From positions 124,001 to 188,000 of the forward strand of contig CAIJRD010000012.1 of the NCBI GenBank assembly GCA_903822975.1: a stretch of DNA of 64,000 nt. The letters run 5' to 3'. Under the pieces are notes generated by a model. That model had not been told where the DNA came from. It saw only the letters and a program-made list of their open reading frames with translations, and made no database searches. Of this stretch, positions 28,708 to 38,814 are shown piece by piece. The stretch is from an uncultured Sinobacteraceae bacterium. GTDB taxonomy: Bacteria > Pseudomonadota > Gammaproteobacteria > Nevskiales > Nevskiaceae. Within the stretch, counting starts at the first letter, position 1; every line of letters begins with the position of its first letter. Both the position numbers and the translations under genes were made by a program.

Positions 28708-29214
28708 CTAGGCCGGTGGCGTTTCCAGCAAGCGCAGCAACTCCGCTTCGATGCCGGCGAGATTCGGAATTGCCGCCTCGGTGCTGGCGACGCGCACCCG
28801 CGCGAGGACGAAGCCGTTACGGTCGCTGTCGCGCGACGGCGCAGAACGCAAGGCTGCGCGGTTGAGCGTGATCAAGTGCGGATAACCTTCGCACAGCACG
28901 CCGAAATGACTGCCAGGCAGATCGCGACCGATGCAGTTCAGCACTGCGATTCGGTTGCGTCGCGTGCTAGTTGATTCGGCCTCGCCAGCGAGTTGTTCGA
29001 ACTGAATCACCGGCAGCTCGATGCCCTGCCAGTCGATCACACCGGCGAACCAGCGCGGTGTGCCCTGCAGTGCCTCCAGTCCATCGCGCGCGATGACTTC
29101 GACGATGCCCGCATTCGGTAGCAGCAAGGCGTCGTCGCGCAGGCCCAGCAGCACGGCGTACAGCTGGTCGACCGCACCGCTGGCACTCGCGTCGGAGCTG
29201 AGGTTGGTACTCAT
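28708..29214 (-). CDS. chpC: CheW-like protein ChpC of the Pil-Chp system
   Basis: A 168-aa protein with a CheW fold: AVLLGLRDDALLLPNAGIVEVI, WFAGVIDWQGIELPVIQFEQLAG. Its start overlaps the end of chpA by 4 bases (29211-29214), so it is the ChpC-type CheW homologue that closes the Pil-Chp operon in Pseudomonas. ChpC is thought to couple an additional receptor to the ChpA kinase. The chpB methylesterase gene usually found nearby is missing. Confidence 0.85.
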   Translation of the reverse strand: MSTNLSSDASASGAVDQLYAVLLGLRDDALLLPNAGIVEVIARDGLEALQGTPRWFAGVIDWQGIELPVIQFEQLAGEAESTSTRRNRIAVLNCIGRDLPGSHFGVLCEGYPHLITLNRAALRSAPSRDSDRNGFVLARVRVASTEAAIPNLAGIEAELLRLLETPPA

Positions 29215-32200
29215 GCGCGCTGCTCCTGCAGTACCGATTTCACTTCGGCCAACAGCTGATCTTCCTGATACGGCTTGATCAGATAGCGATCCACGCCGAG
29301 CGTGCGGGCGCGTTCGCGATGCTTCTCGCCCGAGCGCGACGTGATCATGATGATCGGCACGCTGCGCAAGCGCGGATTGTTGCGCACGAAGGTGGCGACT
29401 TCGAAACCGTCGGCGCGCGGCATCTCGATATCGAGCAGCAGTACGACCGGCGTTTCGGTCTGTAGCTGACCGATGGCATCGAGACCGTCGCGCGCGGTGA
29501 CAACGCGATAGCCGTTACGCAACAACAGGCGCTCGGCCACCCGCCGCATCGTCACCGAGTCGTCGATGACCATCACCGTTTCGAGTTTTTCGATGCCTTC
29601 GGGCGAAGCACTCGGCGCACCCACGCCCGGTGCGCGGCGCGCGTGTTCGCCGATCAGCGCGGGCACATCGAGAATCAGCACGACGCGACCGTCGGCGAGC
29701 AAGGTGGCGCCGGCGACACCGGCCACGCTGCTCAATTGCGGACCGATCGCCTTGGTGACGATGTCGCGGTTGCCGAACAGCTGATCGACCACCAGCGCGA
29801 CACGCCGCTCGCCACTGCCGAGGTCGTCGCCCAGACGCAGCAGCACGGCGGTGAGGCTGCGTACATCGTTGTTCGGCGAACGCACGAGATCCAGATAATC
29901 GGCCAGGTGGCGCACGCGATAGCCGCGTCCGCCGTAAGCGAACAAGGGACCATCGGCGCGCGACAGATGTTCGAAATCAGCGCGCGGAATGCGCACGATG
30001 CCTTCGACGCTCGACAGCGGCAGCGCATAGGTTTCGTGGCCGATGCCGATCATCAAAGCCTGCGACACCGCCAGCGTCAGCGGCAGACGCAGCGTGAAGC
30101 GCGCGCCGCGGCCCGGCTCGGAGCGCAGCTCCAGCGTGCCGCCGAGTTGCTTCACTTCGGAGGCGACGATATCCATGCCGATGCCGCGACCGGCATCCTG
30201 CGTCAGCACTTTCGCGGTGGAGAAACCCGGTTCGAAGATGAAGCGCGCGAGATCGCCGTCGGACAACTCGGCCTGCGGCGTCAGCAGTCCACGCTCGATC
30301 GCCTTCGCACGGATGGCCGGCAGGTCGAGACCGGCGCCGTCGTCGCCAACTTCCACCAGCAGCTGACCGCCTTCGCGCTGCAGCTTGACGGCGATGGCAC
30401 CAACGACCGGCTTGTTCGCCTGTGCGCGTTGCGCCGGTGCTTCGATGCCGTGCACCACGGCGTTGCGCAGCAGATGTTCGAGCGGCACGGTGACACGTTC
30501 GAGCACGTTGCGATCCAGCTCGGCATCGGCACCGCTGAATTCGACGTCGGCCTGCTTGCCGGATTCCTGCGCGGTCTGGCGCACCACGCGCTGCAGGCGC
30601 TGCACCTGACGCGAAAACGGCACCATCAGCGTGCTCATCAAGCCCTGCTGGACTTCGCTGTTGATGCGGCTCTGTTGCTGCAGCAGGGTCTCGGTCTCGC
30701 GCACCGCTTCGGCCATCGTCGTCTGCAAGGCCGCGAGGTCGTTGACCGACTCCGACAAGGTGCGCGACAACTCCTGCATGCGCGAAAACCGATCCATTTC
30801 CAGCGGATCGAAATCCGCCGCGTACCGATCCGCACCGCCGGCGATATCGGCGATATCGGTCGCTGAGCCACTGAGACCGCGCGCTGCGATCTGCGCTTCG
30901 GTCTCGATATCCATCATGCGCAACTGGTCGCGCACGCGCGAGATGGTCTGCGACATTTCGCCGAGCTGCGTTCTCAGGCCGTTGTTGCGCTCATCGAGCC
31001 GCGAGCGGTAGATCGAAATCTCGCCTGCGTGATTGAGCATCGCATCGAGCGCTTCGACCGGCACGCGAGCGGTCTCCCGTCGTGCGCTGGCCGCGCCGAC
31101 CGCATCCGCTTCGGGCTGCCAGAACAACTCCGGCGCCCAAGCGCTCGGTGCGGGAATCGATTGCAACGCCGCCGCAGGCAGTGGATCGGCCAACGAAGGC
31201 TCAGCCGGCGCGTGCTCCGCAATCGGGGGCAGCGTCGTTGCAGATTCCGTCGTTGCGGCGAACGCATCCGCAAAGCTGGCTGATGGCGCAGCGGATGTCG
31301 CGACCACGACAGAGTCCGCAGCCTGATCGTTCGGTACGCGGGGCGGTGCCGGACTTGTTTGCGATTGCGCCAGCGCAGCCGCCTCGCCACGGCGGATCTG
31401 ATCGTGCATGCGCTGCAGACCGTCGAGCGCGTTGCGCAGCTGCGAAAACACCGCCGGCTCCGGAAATTCGCCGCGTGCGCTGACCGCATTGACCTGCGAT
31501 TCGAGCGCATGCGCCGCATCGCCCATGACTTCGAGGCCGGACATGCGCGCGCCACCCTTGAGCGTATGCAGCGCACGCTGCACATCGCGCAGTGCGACGC
31601 CGCCGTCCCCGTTCTGCCAAGCCTCGATGCCGTGATCGAGCTGCTCCAGCAGATCGGCCGCCTCGGCGCCAAAAATGTCGATCAGTTCCGGATCGAGCTC
31701 GGCCGCCGCGCGGCCCAGGTTCAACGATTCAACCGCCGGTACAGCGGCGTCCGGCGCCGGCGCCGGCGCTGGCACCGCGAGTGCCGGTATGGTCGGCACA
31801 ACGCCCTGCGTGGTTTCGATCGGTGTTGCAACCGAAGGCGTCGATTTCCCGGCGCCGAGTTCGGCATCGAATCCGGCATCAACTCCGGCATCGACCGGCG
31901 CTACGTAATCGGAAGCGGGCAGCACACTCGCTGAAATCGGCGTGACGTCGTCTGCGAGTGCGACAAACGCAGACGCGCCCGAGATCGATGCGGACGTGTC
32001 GGGCGGCGAGAGCGGCTGGTCTGCGCGCGTCGCCGAAACCTCAGCCGGATTCTCGGCTGGCTTCGAAGCGGCCTCCGCCGGGTTGGCGGGGAGCAGGCTG
32101 GCGATTGCCTCGCCATCGAAGATCAGCGGTGCTGCGCCCGGCATCGCGGCATCGTGCCGCGCATCCAAGGTCGGATCGAATGGCGCATCGAAAGTCGACG

Positions 32201-35200
32201 ATGGCAATGCCGAGTCGAGCGGTAGCGCTGCAGGCAGGCGCAAATCGTCGATGCTGAGTTCAACCAGTGCCGGCGGCGCCAGGCTGGCTCCGGCGATCGC
32301 GCGTTCGGCGTCGTCGAACATCTCGCCGAGCGACAGCTCGATCGGCAGGTCCGCCGGCGCATTCGAAATCGGCGCCGCAACCGACGCTTCCACAGGCCGC
32401 TCGCCAAGAGACTCGGCTGGGGACTCGGCTGGGGACTCGGCTGGCGACGCGGCTGATGACTCTGCTGGCGACTCGAGCAGCGGCTGCGTCGATGGCGTCA
32501 ATTCAGCGGTCGGGTCCAGCGACACCGGCGCGAACACTGGCGGCAAGGCGGGCTCGACGGCCGCGGGTTCGACCGGAGCTGCAAGGCTGGCGTCGAGATC
32601 GAGCGCCGTCGTCGAATCAGCCGAGAGTAGCGTAGGGAGCGCGGGCAGCGCTTCGCTTGAGGTGATCGCGCTCGCGTCGATCGACACGGCGGCCGCCGCA
32701 TCCGCATCGAACGCGAGCGGCTGCGAAGACGCCTCGTCGTCGAGGCCTTCGATCGAAGGCAGCGTTGGCATGGCGGTCGATCGCGTCGCTGCGGAGGTCG
32801 ACACGACCACGGCATGCCGGCCGATCTCGTCGAGGACGCGCTGCGCGTCGAGCGGCTCGCCGCGCAGCATGCAGCCAAACAGTCGGTGCAGACCTTCGAT
32901 GCCGCGCGCCACGCGCCACTGCAGCGGCGCTACGTAATCCGTATCGATATGCTCCAGCTCGTATTCGAGCTGCTGTGCGACTTCGCCAAGTTCGAATACG
33001 CCGGCGGTGCGTGCGGTTCCCTTCAGCGTGTGCAGGGCACGCAGCAGTTCCGGCACTGCGGTCGGATCGCCGGCAGCCCATTGCGCCTGTTGGCGATCGA
33101 GCACTTCCAGCAGTGCGGCGGCTTCGCCGTCGAACACGTCCTGCAAATCGGCGTCGAGCGGCGCCGGCATCGGCGGTGGCGGCCGCATCAACGTGGCGGC
33201 GCGCGCCAGCCAGTAGTCGGTGTCGCTGGAACTGCCGCCTTCTCGATAGGCATCGAGCTGCTGATAAAGCCCTTCGAACAGCTCCAGCAGCGTCGCGAAG
33301 AAGCCCGCGCCCGGTGCCTGTCCGTCGTGCCAGTCGCCCAGTCGCAGGGCAACCGCGCGCGCAATCTGCGCCAGCGCCGTCGCTCCGCTGTGCTCGGCAC
33401 CTGCGGCGAGCGCATCGAACTGCGCCTGCAGCGATGCGGCATTCGGCTGTGCCGGCTGCTGCGACCATCTCGCCACCTGTGCTTCGAGCGTTTGCAGCGT
33501 GTCGAGCGTGGCCACGCAAAAGGCATCGTCGACCACCGGCTGCGGCGGCGCCAGCATCGGCTCCGACGGTGTCGCCAGCAGTGCTTCGATTCGCATACGC
33601 CAGTCGCCCAGCGCGGCAGCGTGCGGATCGGCCACCTGCGCGCTGTCGAGCCAACTGGTGATTGTGATCAAGGCATCGGCCAGCAGCACCAGCGCCGGCG
33701 GCGGCAGCCATTGGCCGCGCGTGCGCAAGGCGTTCAGAAACTGTTCGAGCGCACCGGCAAGTTCATGAATGCCCTGTGCCTGCACCACCGCCGCACTGCC
33801 GCGCAGCGTATGGAAGGCACGCACGATTTCCGGCTCCACCGCGATGGCGCCTGCGTTCGGGTCTTGCGCTTCGAGCCAGCGGCGTACGAAGTTGAGACGG
33901 TCGCGCGCGTCTTCGCGGAATACCGCGAGCAGCGCCGGTTCGCTGCCGCTGCCGCCTGCGGCGAGACGTGCCGCGCGCGCCACCAGCCCGGCGGTGTCGG
34001 CATCGTCGTCGCCGCTGTCGCGAAAGTTTTCGACCAGCGTCGGCAGCAAGCGTGTCGCGTCGTCGAGCAGTTCCAGCACCGGTGGACGCAGGCTGATCGA
34101 ACCGCCGAGACAGCGGTTCAGAAGGTCTTCAATGGCCCAGCCGAATTCGCCGATGCGCATGGCGCCTGCCATGCGGCCGCTGCCTTTCAGCGTATGGAAT
34201 GCACGGCGCGCATCGGCCAGCAGTTCGCGATTGTCGGGCTCGCGTTTGAGCTGCGGCAGCAGCTTGCGCAGCGCCTGCAGCACTTCGCCGGCTTCCTCGA
34301 TGAAAATGTCGCGGATCTCCGGATCGATGCCCTCGCCGACCGGCGCCGAAACCGGCGCCGATGTGGGTGCGGCCACCACTTCTTCGAGCGGCTCGTCGGC
34401 CTTCGTCTCGACGGCACCCGACAGCGGCTCGGCAGCGCTGGTCGGCGCCGCCTGCAGATCCATTTCGATCACCAGCGGTGCCGCGACCGTCGGCGCCGGC
34501 AGCACCACGGCAGATTCCGCATCACTTGCGCGAAGCCGCTCGACGTAGGCGGCAACATCGTCGAGCACCCGTTCGGGACTCGGCAGTCCGTCGCGCAGGG
34601 CTTCAAAGAAAACTTCCGCGCAGGACACCGCATCGGCGAAGCGCTCGAATGCACCGGGTTCGCTACGCGCGGCGGCCAGGCGCCCTTCGGCAACGTAGCG
34701 CTGCAGGTCGGCGAGGATCTCGCTGGCGCGGCGTTGACCGAGCATGTCGAGTGCGGCGCTGATGTCGTGCAGCCGCTGTGGCGCCTGTAGCAGCGCGTCG
34801 GGTTCGCCGCGTTGCAGGTAGCTGTCCACCGCAGACTTCAGCTGCGCGAATTCGACCAGGCATTCGCGCACCAGCGCTGCGATCGACTCGCGCAGATCCT
34901 GGCCGTGGGGAATTTCGGCGGCGATCTCGGCGTAGTCGCGCGAGGCGGCTTCGCCGGCGCGACCGAGCGCGCGGAACAGTGCTTCTTCAAGGCTGTGCTC
35001 GATGCGCAGGATCGCGGTCGCGGTTTCCACCCACTGCGGCGCGCCCGGCGCCAGTTCGGCCACGGCGACCGACTGATTCATCAAGGCGACCTGTGCCGCC
35101 GGCAAGCCCAAGGCGCCAACCGTCTGTGCCATGCGGCGCAAGCGCTCGCGGGTGGCGCCGAGGTCAGCGCTGGTGCGTCCATGCGTGCGCACGGCGAGAT

Positions 35201-36218
35201 CGATCGCATCCTTCAGCTGTGCGAAGTCGCGCCGGATCTCGGCGTACACCCGATTCAGGATGGTGGTGTTCGGGCCGCGCAGACGTCGCCGCAGATCGGT
35301 GATCTGCGACAGCGACGGCAGCAGCACGTCGAGTCGCAGCCCGGCGATGAGTGCAGCCGCCCGCGCGCTGGGTTGCGGCATGCGCGCGATGTGGAACAGC
35401 ACCTGCTGCGGCGCATCGCCGAGTTGTGCGAGCGCGGCGTCTTCGCCGCCCTCGGCGAGCAACTTCAATTGCGCCACCGCACGGCCGTAGAGCCGTTTGA
35501 GATCGAGCGAATCCTGCGGCTGCTGGCGCAGGCATTCGGCCAGTGCCGCACAGCCGGACCAGAATTCGCGCAGCGCTGCCGCCGCCACGTTTACTGCGAT
35601 CGAATCGGCGGTCTTGGCCATACGCGCAAGTGCGGTCTGTTCCTGCTGACCGCGGAACCACAGCAGGAAAGCATTTTGGAACGGCACCAGTTCGCGCTTC
35701 GCCAGCGCCTGCGCGGCGGCTGCATTGCCGAGTTCGGCACTGGCAGACGGCGCGGTCTGCACCTGTAGCTGCTGCGCGAACAACTCGGCTTCGGTCGACA
35801 GCGGCCGGCCTTGCGCGAGACGCAGTTCGTTGACCACCGGCTGCAGCACCAGCACGCGGTCGGCAGCGCCGTGCGCGAGCAGATCCACATAGTCCGCCAG
35901 CTGCAGCGTGGCGCCGGACAGTGCGGCGTAGGCTTCATCCGGATGCGCGGCGCGTCCGTCGATCAAGGCTTCCAGCAGCGCCAGCATCTCCTGCGCGAGC
36001 ATGCCGGCACCGAAGCATTCGATCATCGCCAGACTGCCGCGGACCAGCCGCAGTTCGTCGGCGGCGGTTTGCAGCAACGCGGGATCGGCCGTCTCTGCGC
36101 CATCGAGATACTGCTCGATCGCATTGCGCGCGCGCGTCAGGCTGCTGTCGATTTCGCCCCGGACCCAGTGCAGGCCGTTGGCGATCTCGAAGGGGTTGCG
36201 CGGCACCGGTCCCGACAC
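29211..36218 (-). CDS. chpA: ChpA, giant hybrid CheA-type kinase of twitching chemotaxis
   Basis: A 2335-aa cytoplasmic kinase. Two N-terminal Hpt-like regions lack the phospho-histidine (for example ELRLVRGSLAMIECFG). Four canonical Hpt domains follow, with H at about residues 673 (FHTLKGS), 801 (FHTLRGS), 1062 (LHTLKGT) and 1548 (LHTLKGG). The HATPase has LLRNAVVHGIE, DDGAGLD and GRGIGMDIV. A CheW-like domain follows (~2045-2190) and a C-terminal receiver (from ~2215; VIDDS, LLLDIEMP, K in LIKPY). A ~390-residue Ala/Pro/Ser-rich linker with PAES repeats separates Hpt 3 and 4. The start is GTG at 36218. It lies 12 bp after pilI and overlaps chpC. It would phosphorylate PilG and PilH to steer type IV pilus extension and retraction. 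Confidence 0.95.
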   Translation of the reverse strand: MSGPVPRNPFEIANGLHWVRGEIDSSLTRARNAIEQYLDGAETADPALLQTAADELRLVRGSLAMIECFGAGMLAQEMLALLEALIDGRAAHPDEAYAALSGATLQLADYVDLLAHGAADRVLVLQPVVNELRLAQGRPLSTEAELFAQQLQVQTAPSASAELGNAAAAQALAKRELVPFQNAFLLWFRGQQEQTALARMAKTADSIAVNVAAAALREFWSGCAALAECLRQQPQDSLDLKRLYGRAVAQLKLLAEGGEDAALAQLGDAPQQVLFHIARMPQPSARAAALIAGLRLDVLLPSLSQITDLRRRLRGPNTTILNRVYAEIRRDFAQLKDAIDLAVRTHGRTSADLGATRERLRRMAQTVGALGLPAAQVALMNQSVAVAELAPGAPQWVETATAILRIEHSLEEALFRALGRAGEAASRDYAEIAAEIPHGQDLRESIAALVRECLVEFAQLKSAVDSYLQRGEPDALLQAPQRLHDISAALDMLGQRRASEILADLQRYVAEGRLAAARSEPGAFERFADAVSCAEVFFEALRDGLPSPERVLDDVAAYVERLRASDAESAVVLPAPTVAAPLVIEMDLQAAPTSAAEPLSGAVETKADEPLEEVVAAPTSAPVSAPVGEGIDPEIRDIFIEEAGEVLQALRKLLPQLKREPDNRELLADARRAFHTLKGSGRMAGAMRIGEFGWAIEDLLNRCLGGSISLRPPVLELLDDATRLLPTLVENFRDSGDDDADTAGLVARAARLAAGGSGSEPALLAVFREDARDRLNFVRRWLEAQDPNAGAIAVEPEIVRAFHTLRGSAAVVQAQGIHELAGALEQFLNALRTRGQWLPPPALVLLADALITITSWLDSAQVADPHAAALGDWRMRIEALLATPSEPMLAPPQPVVDDAFCVATLDTLQTLEAQVARWSQQPAQPNAASLQAQFDALAAGAEHSGATALAQIARAVALRLGDWHDGQAPGAGFFATLLELFEGLYQQLDAYREGGSSSDTDYWLARAATLMRPPPPMPAPLDADLQDVFDGEAAALLEVLDRQQAQWAAGDPTAVPELLRALHTLKGTARTAGVFELGEVAQQLEYELEHIDTDYVAPLQWRVARGIEGLHRLFGCMLRGEPLDAQRVLDEIGRHAVVVSTSAATRSTAMPTLPSIEGLDDEASSQPLAFDADAAAAVSIDASAITSSEALPALPTLLSADSTTALDLDASLAAPVEPAAVEPALPPVFAPVSLDPTAELTPSTQPLLESPAESSAASPAESPAESPAESLGERPVEASVAAPISNAPADLPIELSLGEMFDDAERAIAGASLAPPALVELSIDDLRLPAALPLDSALPSSTFDAPFDPTLDARHDAAMPGAAPLIFDGEAIASLLPANPAEAASKPAENPAEVSATRADQPLSPPDTSASISGASAFVALADDVTPISASVLPASDYVAPVDAGVDAGFDAELGAGKSTPSVATPIETTQGVVPTIPALAVPAPAPAPDAAVPAVESLNLGRAAAELDPELIDIFGAEAADLLEQLDHGIEAWQNGDGGVALRDVQRALHTLKGGARMSGLEVMGDAAHALESQVNAVSARGEFPEPAVFSQLRNALDGLQRMHDQIRRGEAAALAQSQTSPAPPRVPNDQAADSVVVATSAAPSASFADAFAATTESATTLPPIAEHAPAEPSLADPLPAAALQSIPAPSAWAPELFWQPEADAVGAASARRETARVPVEALDAMLNHAGEISIYRSRLDERNNGLRTQLGEMSQTISRVRDQLRMMDIETEAQIAARGLSGSATDIADIAGGADRYAADFDPLEMDRFSRMQELSRTLSESVNDLAALQTTMAEAVRETETLLQQQSRINSEVQQGLMSTLMVPFSRQVQRLQRVVRQTAQESGKQADVEFSGADAELDRNVLERVTVPLEHLLRNAVVHGIEAPAQRAQANKPVVGAIAVKLQREGGQLLVEVGDDGAGLDLPAIRAKAIERGLLTPQAELSDGDLARFIFEPGFSTAKVLTQDAGRGIGMDIVASEVKQLGGTLELRSEPGRGARFTLRLPLTLAVSQALMIGIGHETYALPLSSVEGIVRIPRADFEHLSRADGPLFAYGGRGYRVRHLADYLDLVRSPNNDVRSLTAVLLRLGDDLGSGERRVALVVDQLFGNRDIVTKAIGPQLSSVAGVAGATLLADGRVVLILDVPALIGEHARRAPGVGAPSASPEGIEKLETVMVIDDSVTMRRVAERLLLRNGYRVVTARDGLDAIGQLQTETPVVLLLDIEMPRADGFEVATFVRNNPRLRSVPIIMITSRSGEKHRERARTLGVDRYLIKPYQEDQLLAEVKSVLQEQRA
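32409..32450 (-). repeat. In-frame 12-bp repeats coding PAES in the ChpA linker
   Basis: About three units of GGACTCGGCTGG (plus strand) encode consecutive Pro-Ala-Glu-Ser tetrads in the disordered linker of ChpA. The unit keeps frame, so linker length could vary harmlessly. Confidence 0.65.
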
Positions 36219-36230
36219 GTTCAGGACCCT

Positions 36231-36773
36231 TTAAAGACCGGCGTCGGCGAACGCCGGCGCCTGCGTCAGCTTGTGCAGCGACAGCGCGAGCCAGTCGCGT
36301 CCCTCGCGCCCGAAGGCACCGAGCAGATACGGCGCGAGCGTGCCCGCGCGGGCGCACAGTTCCGGACGTTGATCGGATGCGGCGAACTGTCGATGACCGG
36401 CAACTTCGTCGACCAGGAAACCCACCGGCAGACGATCCGAATTGAACACCAGCACGCGCTGCTCGCGATCGCTGGTCGATGGCGGCTGTTGCAGCCAGAG
36501 TCCGAGGTCGGTGACCGGCAGCAAGGCGCCGCGCACGTTGGCCACACCCAGCAGCCAGCGCTTGGCGCCCGGCACCCGCGTCAGTTTCGGCAGCGGAATC
36601 ACTTCGCGCACGTCCTGCCGCGGCGTGACCAGCCAGCGATCGCGCAGACGGAACGCAAGCCCGCTCCAGCTCTGCAGCGCCGCGCCGCCCTCGGCATCCA
36701 GGCGCGCGGCACGCAAGGCACGCTCGAGCCCGAGCAGCAAATCGAAGGGATCTTGACCCGGCACTGCAGTCAT
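36231..36773 (-). CDS. pilI: PilI, CheW-type adaptor of the Pil-Chp system
   Basis: A 180-aa CheW-domain adaptor that links the receptor PilJ to ChpA. The conserved CheW pattern is seen in WLLGVANVRGALLPVTDLGLWL and VGFLVDEVAGHRQF. It lies 25 bp after pilG and 12 bp before chpA on the minus strand. Its usual partner pilJ is not next to it but 7 kb away on the other strand. Length fits PilI. Confidence 0.9.
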   Translation of the reverse strand: MTAVPGQDPFDLLLGLERALRAARLDAEGGAALQSWSGLAFRLRDRWLVTPRQDVREVIPLPKLTRVPGAKRWLLGVANVRGALLPVTDLGLWLQQPPSTSDREQRVLVFNSDRLPVGFLVDEVAGHRQFAASDQRPELCARAGTLAPYLLGAFGREGRDWLALSLHKLTQAPAFADAGL

Positions 36774-36798
36774 CGACGCACGTGACCGGCCATCCGGC

Positions 36799-37227
36799 TC
36801 AAGCCGCTTTCCGCGCCAGCTGCGCGCGCACCGCGCCGAGCAGCTCGTCTTTGGTGAAGGGCTTGGTCAGATACTCGTCGCTGCCGACGATGCGTCCACG
36901 CGCACGGTCGAACAGGCCGTCTTTCGACGACAGCATGATGATCGGCGTGCGGTTGTACTGGGCATTGGCCTTGATCAGCGCACAGGCCTGATAGCCGTCG
37001 AGTCGCGGCATCATGATGTCGATGAAGATCACGTCGGGCTGGTGATCGGCCACCTTGCACAAGGCCTCAAAGCCATCCGCGGCGGTGATGACGCTGTAGC
37101 CCTCTTTCATCAACAGCGTCTCCGCGGTTTTGCGGATGGTCTGGCTGTCGTCGATCACCATGACTTTCGCGCCCGCGCCGTTTCCGAGTTGGGCACCTGC
37201 CGGCTTGCCACCTTCTGCTGTCGTCAC
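36799..37227 (-). CDS. pilG: PilG, single-domain response regulator of twitching motility
   Basis: A 142-aa receiver protein controlling type IV pilus extension. Receiver landmarks are KVMVIDDSQTIRKTAE, phospho-acceptor D in VIFIDIMMPRLDGYQACALIK, then MLSSKDGLFDRARGRIVGSDEYLTKPF. These are PilG-type rather than PilH-type words. GTG at 37227 is chosen because GGGGA lies about 7 nt upstream and it gives the usual length. An ATG at 37350 would add 41 residues without a domain. It leads the minus-strand pilG-pilI-chpA-chpC operon and is divergent from gshA, so the promoter lies in 37228-37453. Confidence 0.9.
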   Translation of the reverse strand: MTTAEGGKPAGAQLGNGAGAKVMVIDDSQTIRKTAETLLMKEGYSVITAADGFEALCKVADHQPDVIFIDIMMPRLDGYQACALIKANAQYNRTPIIMLSSKDGLFDRARGRIVGSDEYLTKPFTKDELLGAVRAQLARKAA

Positions 37228-37453
37228 CGATATCCCCGAATGGACGTCCCTGTCCTGCTCCGGCGCACCGCCGGAGAGCCCTTGGCGTGGCTCGTCGAAG
37301 AGCAAGAAGAGGCCACGAATTTGATTGGCCTTTTTAACATACTCACGCATTTCCGCGCAGCGCTTTGCGTACCCTCGCGAAGGCCACCGGGCACTGACGC
37401 AGCTTACCCATGCAATCGGTTAACCTAGCCGCCTCGCAATTGCAGGGGCACCG

Positions 37454-38776
37454 ATGATCGACGCCGTCCCCAACCTCACGACCGCCCAGACCGCACCGTT
37501 GCTGCGTTTCGAAAGTCTGCTGCTGGAACGCGCCGCAAACATCGAAAGCTGGTTCCGTCGCGAATTCCTTAAAACGCCGCCGCCGTTCTACTGCTCGGTG
37601 GACCTGCGGAACGCCGGATTCAAGTTGGCGCCGGTGGATACGAATCTGTTTCCGGCCGGCTTCAACAATCTCAATCCCGCATTCGAGTCGCTGTGTGTGC
37701 GTGCTCTGCAAGCCGCACTCGAACGGGTCATGCCGAGCGCCTGCGATGTATTGCTGGTGCCGGAAAACCACACGCGCAATCTGTTCTATCTCGAAAGCGT
37801 GGCGGTGCTGCAGGATCTGATTCAGAAAGCCGGCTACCGGGTGCGCCTGGGTTCGCTGCGGACGGATCTGTCCGCGCCGGAAACGATCAAGCTGCCGTCC
37901 GGCCGCGAAGTTTTGCTGGAGCCGATCGTGCGCGACGGCGATACCGTCAGCGTCGCCGGCTTCAAGCCCTGCGTGATCGTGCTCAACAACGATCTCTCCG
38001 GCGGCCGCCCGGTCATTCTCGAAAACCTGGTTCAGCCGGTCATTCCGCCGCTCGGCGTCGGCTGGAGCAATCGCTTGAAGACCCAGCATTTCGGCCACTA
38101 CCACGACGTTGCGGCTGAGTTCGGCGAAATGCTCGGCATCGATCCCTGGTGGATCGAACCCCTGTTCCGCAATTGCGGCCAGGTCAACTTCAAGACCCGC
38201 GAAGGCGAAGAATGTCTGGTCAGCAATGTCGCGCTGCTGCTGGAAGACATCGAGGCGAAGTATCGCGAGTACGGCGTGAAGGATGAGCCCTTCGTCATCG
38301 TCAAGGCCGATGCCGGCACCTACGGCATGGGCGTGATGACGGTGAAGAGCCCGGACGAAATCCGCAACCTGAACCGCGACGCACGCAAGAAAATGGCGTC
38401 GGCCAAAGAAGGCCGCGAAGTCACCGGCGCCATCATTCAGGAAGGCGTCTACACGTTCGAACGCTGGGGTGACGAACAGGCCACCGCCGAACCGGTGGTT
38501 TACATGATCGACCGCTACGTCGTCGGCGGCTTCTATCGCGTGCATGGTGGCCGGTCCAACACCGAAAACCTCAACGCGCCGGGCGCGAGCTTCCAGCCGC
38601 TGGCGTTCGCCGAGCCCTGCTCGCACCCGGATTGCACGCAGGCACCGGATGCACGCCCGAACCGCTTCTATGCCTACGGTGTCGCCGCGCGGCTGGCGCT
38701 GTTGGCGGCAGCACGCGAAATCGCCGTAGCGAATACGCAAGCGGCAACGGCACCCCTGTCCGAAGCTGCGGCCTAA
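37454..38776 (+). CDS. gshA: Glutamate-cysteine ligase, Acidithiobacillus-type
   Basis: A 440-aa enzyme for the first step of glutathione synthesis (L-glutamate + L-cysteine + ATP to gamma-glutamylcysteine). The sequence (PFYCSVDLRNAGFKLAPVDTNLFPAGFNNL; ADAGTYGMGVMTVKSP; VVYMIDRYVVGGFYRVHGG) is that of the GshA family described for Acidithiobacillus ferrooxidans (PF08886), unrelated to E. coli GshA, with an ATP-grasp-like second half. It opens a plus-strand operon gshA-MAPEG-gshB and is divergent from pilG. Confidence 0.92.
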   Translation: MIDAVPNLTTAQTAPLLRFESLLLERAANIESWFRREFLKTPPPFYCSVDLRNAGFKLAPVDTNLFPAGFNNLNPAFESLCVRALQAALERVMPSACDVLLVPENHTRNLFYLESVAVLQDLIQKAGYRVRLGSLRTDLSAPETIKLPSGREVLLEPIVRDGDTVSVAGFKPCVIVLNNDLSGGRPVILENLVQPVIPPLGVGWSNRLKTQHFGHYHDVAAEFGEMLGIDPWWIEPLFRNCGQVNFKTREGEECLVSNVALLLEDIEAKYREYGVKDEPFVIVKADAGTYGMGVMTVKSPDEIRNLNRDARKKMASAKEGREVTGAIIQEGVYTFERWGDEQATAEPVVYMIDRYVVGGFYRVHGGRSNTENLNAPGASFQPLAFAEPCSHPDCTQAPDARPNRFYAYGVAARLALLAAAREIAVANTQAATAPLSEAAA

Positions 38777-38814
38777 AGGCCGGGCGAGTTGAACCATCCG
38801 CACAAGGACCCTGC

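Noticed and set aside
32814..34790. A 658-codon plus-strand frame opposite chpA
   Set aside because: It is the mirror of the ChpA Hpt region with no recognisable domain.
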